A DNA stretch of 19,822 bases from an uncultured Paenibacillaceae bacterium. GTDB lineage: Bacteria; Bacillota; Bacilli; Aneurinibacillales; Aneurinibacillaceae. This document shows positions 15,331-19,822 of the stretch, in pieces. The DNA lies in NCBI GenBank assembly GCA_937874515.1, contig CALNBV010000186.1, forward strand, positions 1-19,822. The letters are read 5' to 3'. The notes beneath the pieces were generated by a model. It saw nothing but the letters and a program-made list of their open reading frames with translations, was not told where the DNA came from and made no database searches. The position numbers and the translations under genes are program-made. Numbering within the stretch: the stretch's first letter is position 1; each line of letters opens with the position of its first letter.

Positions 15331-15375
15331 AAAAATGAAAGCCGCTTTTAATTTTTAAAAGCGGCTTTCATTTTT
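15331..15375. terminator. Perfect 20-bp bidirectional terminator between chemoreceptor 1 and the kinase-like gene
   Basis: Bases 15331-15350 are perfectly complementary to 15356-15375 around a 5-nt loop. The core is AAAGCCGCTTTTA/TAAAAGCGGCTTT, with A/T tracts on both flanks. It ends the + strand receptor gene and the converging minus-strand gene. The stem overlaps the last codon of the minus-strand gene. Confidence 0.95.
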
Positions 15376-15995
15376 TTAAATAGACGATAACTTTTACGAA
15401 TGAAATTTAATACAAAGTAAGGAATTTTAAAAGGATGGCGATAGAAAAAAGGATAGTAAAGTTTATAATAAGCTTTTTTCAAATCCTTCCACTTGGAACA
15501 GGGTTCCTCTTTGTAAAAATCAGAGATATCAACTACATACCCCTGGCCATTATGCAGTACCACGTTTTTTCCGTGAATATCGTGAGGGGTTAACCCTTTT
15601 TGTTGAGCATAGGATAAGGCTTTGTCCACGTCTTTAATCACATGAAGAGGAATAGGTATACCCTGATGAAAACATTCAAAAAGGGTTGTTCCGTACATTC
15701 TTTTCAACATAAGATAGTTTTCACCATAATGATAGCATTTGGAATAAGCAGGATGGTCCCCTATTTGCTGATAAACGGCAACTTCTTCTGCAAACCCAGG
15801 GCGGCCAGGTGCATATATTTTGACCACTAAATCAGGATAATCAGGATGGATTACTACGGCTGCATAATTTCCGGTTCCCACTGCTTTCCATGGTGAAGGC
15901 AAATGATGGATGACCACTGGATCATATGGATTGATACTTTCGATAGCTAAATGAGGTAGTAATTCGTTTTCTATTTTTTCTATAAAGGAATTCAT
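15348..15995 (-). CDS. Eukaryotic-type Ser/Thr kinase-like protein (small)
   Basis: 215 residues, shorter than a full Hanks-type kinase domain (about 260). Kinase motifs are visible in order: Gly-loop VGTGNYAAVV (about 39-48), Lys59 in VVKIY, Glu70/71 as the helix C acid, catalytic loop HDIHGKN (138-144), and a metal-binding Asp156 in VDISDF replacing DFG. The C-terminal lobe is truncated to a basic, aromatic-rich tail with no helices F-I pattern. This resembles the short B. subtilis YrzF/YbdM-type predicted kinases. The ATG follows an AAGGGG ribosome site. Activity is likely but substrates are unknown; an aminoglycoside-phosphotransferase-like small-molecule kinase is an alternative. It lies between two chemoreceptor paralogs on the opposite strand. 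Confidence 0.82.
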   Translation of the reverse strand: MNSFIEKIENELLPHLAIESINPYDPVVIHHLPSPWKAVGTGNYAAVVIHPDYPDLVVKIYAPGRPGFAEEVAVYQQIGDHPAYSKCYHYGENYLMLKRMYGTTLFECFHQGIPIPLHVIKDVDKALSYAQQKGLTPHDIHGKNVVLHNGQGYVVDISDFYKEEPCSKWKDLKKAYYKLYYPFFYRHPFKIPYFVLNFIRKSYRLFKKMKAAFKN

Positions 15996-16047
15996 ATAGA
16001 CCCCTTCCCATTTTTCCAGAAATATATCTTTAGTTACTTGTTTCTAA

Positions 16048-16053
16048 ATTATA
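16048..16053 (-). promoter_or_regulatory. Possible -10 of the kinase-like gene
   Basis: On the minus strand TATAAT (16053-16048) lies about 52 nt before the start codon. No good -35 is seen. It is divergent from the chemoreceptor 2 promoter. Confidence 0.4.
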
Positions 16054-16120
16054 GTATAAAGTATTCTAGAAATTAAATAGTTCCTTTTTGATTATTCAAT
16101 AGGATGTATAAACATAAATG

Positions 16121-16129
16121 TGCTATAAT
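16121..16129 (+). promoter_or_regulatory. Extended -10 promoter of chemoreceptor 2
   Basis: TGC-TATAAT at 16121-16129 is an extended -10 with perfect hexamer. The -35 region is weak, as for chemoreceptor 1. The expected start is near 16136, giving a leader of about 109 nt, nearly the same length as in the paralog. Confidence 0.65.
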
Positions 16130-16149
16130 ATAGCTAATATTCGAAAAAA

Positions 16150-16205
16150 TTGGCTTTTCCCGTTTGAAAATGAAGCTTGGCGATAGCCAAGTTTTAATGT
16201 TTTTA
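16150..16205 (+). promoter_or_regulatory. Putative attenuator in the leader of chemoreceptor 2
   Basis: CTTGGC (16176-16181) pairs with GCCAAG (16186-16191) around GATA, followed by TTTTAATGTTTTTA, a terminator-like hairpin inside the leader. Upstream TTGGCT (16150-16155) is complementary to AGCCAA (16185-16190) and would compete for the same 3' arm. This is an antiterminator-like alternative. No known aptamer motif was recognised. Confidence 0.45.
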
Positions 16206-16244
16206 TAGATTGAAAAAGAGAAAAAGAGATGGGGGTTTGTTTGC

Positions 16245-17939
16245 GTGCGGTTCTATCGGTTCAAATTAAGCACACAAGTTAATATTATTGCTATATCTCT
16301 TATCTTATTATTATCAGTAATTATGACCACGCTGGTATTTTTCCAAATGGAAAATGGGATAAAAAAAGGGGCAACCCAAAAAGCAAAATCTGATTTAGCA
16401 ATGGGTTACCGTATAATTGATCAAAAGTTTCCCGGTGAGTGGAGCCTTCGGGATGGAATGCTATATAAGGGAAATCTGAACATTAATGAACAACAAATAG
16501 ATTTGTCAGAAATTGAAACGTTAACGGGTGGCGACTTGTATGCCATATTTTTAAATACTACACGCATTGTTTCTAATTTAAAAGTTGAGGGCAATTATAT
16601 TGGAACGAAAATTGACCCTAAAATTGATACAGAAGTATTGAAACACGGAAAAACCTATTCTGGGGAATCAATGGTAGTAGGGGTTCCTTATCAGGCTGCG
16701 TACATGCCAATTAAAGATTCCTCTGGGAAAGTGATTGGAGTATGGGGGGTTGCAACGTCTAAGGTGTTTATTGATGATATTGTAAACTCAACATTGGCTA
16801 CCCATGTGATTATTTTAGTCATTATGATATTTATTACGGCGATGGCCTTTATGTTCTATACAAGAAAAATTAAAAGTCGTTTACAAGTGGTAACAGATGC
16901 TATGGAAGAAGCAGGAAAGGGTAATTTTACAAAAACCCTAGTTACAGATTCTGAAGATGAAATTGGCAATTTAGCCCAAAGTTATAATGCCATGAAATCA
17001 AATTTGGCCGATATTATTGGCCAGGTGCGCTATGCTTCAGAACAAGTTGCTGCTTCTTCGGAAGAATTAATGGCCAGTTCCTATCAGACGACAGATGCAA
17101 TTAATCAAGCAACCCATTCATTGAATCAAGTGGCCAGTGGTGCAGAAACCATGGTGAATGGAGCCAAGGAAAGTGCTAGAGCTATGGAAGAGCTAGCTGT
17201 AGGTGTACAGCGGATTGCCGAGTCCTCTTCAATTGTATCCGAGGAAAGTACCCAGGCGGCTAATGAATCAGAGAGAGGAAATGAAACGGTTCAGAAGGCG
17301 GTTAGCCAGATGAATTCCATTGAGTTATCTGTTAATGATTCTGCCGCTCTGGCTAGACAATTAGGGGAACGCTCCCAAACCATTGGAAAGATTGCGGAAT
17401 TAATCACTAGCATTGCTTCCCAAATTAATTTATTAGCATTAAATGCTGCCATTGAAGCTGCAAGAGCTGGGGAAAACGGTCGTGGATTTGCGGTGGTTGC
17501 CACTGAAGTGCGCAAACTGGCGGAACAATCTGCTGATTCAGCGAAACAGATTGATGACTTAATCAAAGGGATTCAAGGAGATTCCCAGAAATCTGTTTTT
17601 GCGATGGACCGTGTGATTCGGGAAGTTCAATCAGGAAAAGAGTTAGTAAACGATGCAGGGAACACCTTCCAAATGATTCTTCATGCTATTCAACATGTGG
17701 CTTATAAAATTCAAGAAGTATCGGCGATTACGGAGGAAATATCCGCAAGCTCAGAAGAGATTGCTGCTTCTGTGGATGAAACTGCACGAATTTCCGAGGA
17801 ATCTTCCAAAAATACACAAAATATTGCTGCTTCCTCTGAGGAACAATTAGCATCAATGGACAATATATCCTTATCAGCGGATTCTTTAAGTAAAATGGCA
17901 CAGGAATTAGAACATTTAATTTTCAAATTTAAAATATAA
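16245..17939 (+). CDS. Methyl-accepting chemotaxis protein 2
   Basis: 564 residues from a GTG start, preceded by a GATGGGGG site. It has the same architecture as chemoreceptor 1: helix 1 (about 10-32), Cache-like extracytoplasmic sensor (about 33-180, GKVIGVWGVA), helix 2, HAMP, signalling domain with tip INLLALNAAIEAARAGE and GRGFAVVATEVRKLAEQSA. The cytoplasmic halves are nearly identical in protein sequence, while the sensor halves differ clearly (QQIDLSEIETLTGGDLYAI here versus EGLESIANLSGDLYSA). That indicates duplication followed by sensor divergence. Codons differ at many silent sites, so the duplication is not recent. A terminator follows directly. Confidence 0.95.
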   Translation: MRFYRFKLSTQVNIIAISLILLLSVIMTTLVFFQMENGIKKGATQKAKSDLAMGYRIIDQKFPGEWSLRDGMLYKGNLNINEQQIDLSEIETLTGGDLYAIFLNTTRIVSNLKVEGNYIGTKIDPKIDTEVLKHGKTYSGESMVVGVPYQAAYMPIKDSSGKVIGVWGVATSKVFIDDIVNSTLATHVIILVIMIFITAMAFMFYTRKIKSRLQVVTDAMEEAGKGNFTKTLVTDSEDEIGNLAQSYNAMKSNLADIIGQVRYASEQVAASSEELMASSYQTTDAINQATHSLNQVASGAETMVNGAKESARAMEELAVGVQRIAESSSIVSEESTQAANESERGNETVQKAVSQMNSIELSVNDSAALARQLGERSQTIGKIAELITSIASQINLLALNAAIEAARAGENGRGFAVVATEVRKLAEQSADSAKQIDDLIKGIQGDSQKSVFAMDRVIREVQSGKELVNDAGNTFQMILHAIQHVAYKIQEVSAITEEISASSEEIAASVDETARISEESSKNTQNIAASSEEQLASMDNISLSADSLSKMAQELEHLIFKFKI

Positions 17940-17977
17940 TGGTTGAATCAAAGTGAAATTAATAAAAAGGAAGTAAA

Positions 17978-18012
17978 GGGGTAATCTAAAAAAGATTGCC
18001 CCTATTTTTTTT
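17978..18012 (+). terminator. Intrinsic terminator after chemoreceptor 2
   Basis: GGGGTAATCT (17978-17987) pairs with AGATTGCCCC (17993-18002), one T-G wobble, loop AAAAA. Eight T residues (18005-18012) follow. Confidence 0.93.
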
Positions 18013-18046
18013 GCTTTGTTTATTTCTTTAAAAAGGAGGTATTCAA

Positions 18047-19684
18047 TTGGAAAAAAGGGTTAAACTGGATTCTCAGGCTCATTTATTGATCCTAATGAAT
18101 ACTCTCTATCTTACATCTATTGCCTTTTCTAATACCTTTGTTAATATTTACGTTTGGAAAATCAAGGGTGATTTTGCCCTCATCGGCTTATATAATTTAT
18201 TAACCTTTGTTGCCATGCCCATCGCCTTTGTTTTTGGGGGAATGATGGTTAAGAAAGTGGACAGGGTCATAAGCATTCGCTTAGGCGTTATGGTTCTGGC
18301 GATTTTTTATTCTATTGTTTTACTCCTCGGGTATCGTACCGCTACCTATGCACTTCCTTTGGGTTTTTTACTGGGAATTGGCGCAGGGTTATATTGGCTG
18401 GGATACAATGTGATGTATTTTGAAATTACAGATCCAGAAAATCGAGATGTATATAACGGAAGAAATGGTTTTTTGGCTTCTTTATCCGGGATGATTGCTC
18501 CTTTTATTGCAGGGTTAATTATTAAATTGAACCCGGCAAACGGATATCGATGGTTGTTCATTTTTTCTTTTTCTGTTTTTCTTATCGCTGTTGTTATTAG
18601 CTTTTTTATAAAGAAACGAGAATTAATTGGTACCCTTTCCTTAAAAAATCCCTGGAAAGATACCATTCGCAATACACGTTGGAATAAAATGATGCTTTCC
18701 CATTATTTCTTTGGTTTGCGAGAGGGTCTTACAGGTTTTTTGGTGTCATTACTTGTGTTTATTGCTGTGGCAAGTGAATTTCGATTAGGGATTTATTCCT
18801 TCGTAGTTTCTGCTACATCTCTTCTGGCTTATTATATTGCTGGCCGGTTAATGAAACCGAAGAAGCGAGTCTTTTTTACGATTCTTGGAGCCATCATGCT
18901 AACAGTCATGGTTCTTCCTCTTTTTATTAAATTTAATTATTTTACTTTATTATTAATGGGTTTAGGCAGTGCTGTTTTTTATCCTCTTTTTCTTATTCCA
19001 ATTACATCAACTACTTTTGATATGATTGGAGAGGATATGGAGAAGGCAAAACTGCGGGTGGAGTATATCATCATGCGTGAAATTTCCTTTAGTTCCGGGA
19101 GAGTAACAGGCATTGGTTTTTTTGTTTTGCTTGTGTTGTGGTCTAGCCAATTGATGTTAATTCTGTCCCTGGTTTTTATATTGAATGCTGCTCTTTTAAT
19201 TTGTGGGTGGTTGATGAAAAGAGCATCGGAAATGCCTGTGCATAAAGAGGTGGAAAATAAGCAAACTACTCAAGAAGTTCTTATGCCTATCTTTCATATT
19301 GAAGGGGTGAGTCCAATGTCAGAAAAGTATATTTTGGCTTATTTTAATTCTCCAGAACAGGCTAGAGAAGCAGCACGGCAAATACAACCTTTAGGGGTTA
19401 TTGATATGCAAATTGATCGGATAGACCCTTATCCTGGAGATGGGATTGACAGACTTATGAATCCTCTTACTGGTAATGTACCAGGATTAGCTAGCTTAAC
19501 CCTGGATGCTGATTCAACTTCTCGTGATGCTAGCATATTAATGGCTGCAGATGTGTCTGCCAGTGGCATGAGTGGTGGGATTGATGAGAATGCAGGGAGA
19601 GATGTTTTATTAACTGTAGTTATTAATGAGCAAAACCATCATCAGGCACTTAATATTGTAAGGCAAAATGGTGGACTAGTATAA
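18047..19684 (+). CDS. MFS transporter fused to a C-terminal soluble domain
   Basis: 545 residues from TTG 18047, set by a strong AAAAGGAGGT site (18031-18040). Residues about 10-400 are a 12-helix major facilitator-type transporter. Positively charged inter-helix loops such as VKKVDR follow helix 2, and LGIGAGLYWLGYNVMYFEI is a helix with conserved Gly/Tyr. It resembles Bacillus YqgE-type MFS proteins of unknown substrate. Residues 424-545 form an extra domain beginning MSEKYILAYFNSPEQAREAA, with an alternating beta/alpha pattern, a Gly/Ser/Asp-rich middle and a final beta-alpha unit. I do not recognise it; the layout resembles small stress proteins. Typical MFS proteins end near 400-430 residues, so the extra 122 residues look like a fused neighbouring gene. 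A terminator follows. Confidence 0.85.
   Translation: MEKRVKLDSQAHLLILMNTLYLTSIAFSNTFVNIYVWKIKGDFALIGLYNLLTFVAMPIAFVFGGMMVKKVDRVISIRLGVMVLAIFYSIVLLLGYRTATYALPLGFLLGIGAGLYWLGYNVMYFEITDPENRDVYNGRNGFLASLSGMIAPFIAGLIIKLNPANGYRWLFIFSFSVFLIAVVISFFIKKRELIGTLSLKNPWKDTIRNTRWNKMMLSHYFFGLREGLTGFLVSLLVFIAVASEFRLGIYSFVVSATSLLAYYIAGRLMKPKKRVFFTILGAIMLTVMVLPLFIKFNYFTLLLMGLGSAVFYPLFLIPITSTTFDMIGEDMEKAKLRVEYIIMREISFSSGRVTGIGFFVLLVLWSSQLMLILSLVFILNAALLICGWLMKRASEMPVHKEVENKQTTQEVLMPIFHIEGVSPMSEKYILAYFNSPEQAREAARQIQPLGVIDMQIDRIDPYPGDGIDRLMNPLTGNVPGLASLTLDADSTSRDASILMAADVSASGMSGGIDENAGRDVLLTVVINEQNHHQALNIVRQNGGLV
19301..19318 (+). promoter_or_regulatory. Internal Shine-Dalgarno and ATG at the fusion joint
   Basis: GAAGGGGTGA (19301-19310) lies 5 nt before an in-frame ATG (19316-19318). 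It closely matches the anti-Shine-Dalgarno complement AAGGAGGTGA. The ATG starts exactly at the C-terminal domain, so a separate 122-residue protein (19316-19684) is probably made too. Confidence 0.6.
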
Positions 19685-19692
19685 AATAACCG

Positions 19693-19731
19693 AAAGGGAC
19701 ATTCCTTAAATTATAAGGAATGTCTTTTTTT
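19693..19731 (+). terminator. Intrinsic terminator after the MFS fusion gene
   Basis: GACATTCCTTA (19698-19708) pairs with TAAGGAATGTC (19714-19724) around a 5-nt loop. The flanking A/G and T tracts extend the stem, and seven T residues follow from 19725. Confidence 0.95.
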
Positions 19732-19808
19732 GTCTTTAAAGAAAGTATAACTTTTTGGACCGTAAGATCCCTTTTTAAGTTAGGATAGAAAATATGGAGA
19801 CAAATATT

Positions 19809-19822
19809 TTGAAACGAATTTT
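19809..19822 (+). CDS. Possible start of a further gene, cut by the window edge
   Basis: A TTG codon at 19809 is preceded by GGAGA (19796-19800) at a suitable distance, and the frame stays open to the edge (TTG AAA CGA ATT). A basic N-terminus would fit a membrane or secreted protein. Only four codons are visible. The stretch 19732-19795 shows no clear promoter (TTGGAC at 19755 has no well-placed -10). Confidence 0.25.

Noticed and set aside
16105..16135. Possible sigma-D (motility) promoter for chemoreceptor 2
   Set aside because: A TAAA is present but no GCCGATAA-type -10 follows at the right distance; the extended TATAAT fits better.
16130..16244. Possible c-di-GMP (GEMM-I) riboswitch before chemoreceptor 2
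   Set aside because: The conserved GGCAAACC and GACGCAAAGC-type core elements are absent; only hairpins and a T tract are seen.
1..19822. CRISPR arrays, insertion sequences, prophage or defence genes
   Set aside because: No regularly spaced repeats, transposase motifs or phage genes were seen; the window looks like core chromosomal sequence with local duplications.

Overview
The window looks like a chromosomal segment of an aerobic, motile, endospore-forming member of the Bacillota (Bacillales type). The basis is a low-GC base composition, AGGAGG-type ribosome binding sites with several TTG/GTG starts, many intrinsic terminators, a spore photoproduct lyase, an alanine dehydrogenase next to a PucR-type regulator, and respiratory-oxidase assembly genes. 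The species cannot be named from the sequence. All genes are on the + strand except one tRNA and one kinase-like gene.

Region 1 (1-2850), respiration: the 3' end of a heme O synthase (ctaB), a divergent cytochrome oxidase subunit III-like protein, a 32-residue single-helix membrane peptide, and a Sco-type copper chaperone form a tight cluster ending in a terminator. A separately promoted di-heme cytochrome c peroxidase lipoprotein follows.

Region 2 (2899-7293), metabolism: a long UbiD-family decarboxylase is followed by a PucR/AdeR-like regulator. After a strong terminator comes alanine dehydrogenase (ald), whose promoter has a consensus -10, a poor -35 and a perfect 12-bp palindrome near -43. 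That suggests activator control by the neighbouring regulator.

Region 3 (7310-11191): a minus-strand tRNA-Thr(CGT) with its own promoter, then a three-gene operon. The operon encodes a pyruvate oxidase-like ThDP enzyme, a general-stress-type short-chain dehydrogenase and spore photoproduct lyase (splB). A CATACTA -10 element upstream suggests forespore sigma-G expression.

Region 4 (11244-13470): two tandem paralogous alpha/beta-hydrolase lipoproteins with duplicated promoter and leader. The first has the GxSxG nucleophile elbow. In the second the serine codon position encodes glycine while the acid and His regions remain, so it looks like a pseudoenzyme.

Region 5 (13491-18012): two paralogous methyl-accepting chemotaxis proteins flank a minus-strand eukaryotic-type kinase-like gene. 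Each has an extended -10 promoter followed by a terminator-like hairpin in the leader, which suggests transcription attenuation.

Region 6 (18047-19731): an MFS transporter is fused in frame to an unrecognised 122-residue soluble domain. The domain has its own internal Shine-Dalgarno and ATG. The last bases may hold the start of another gene.
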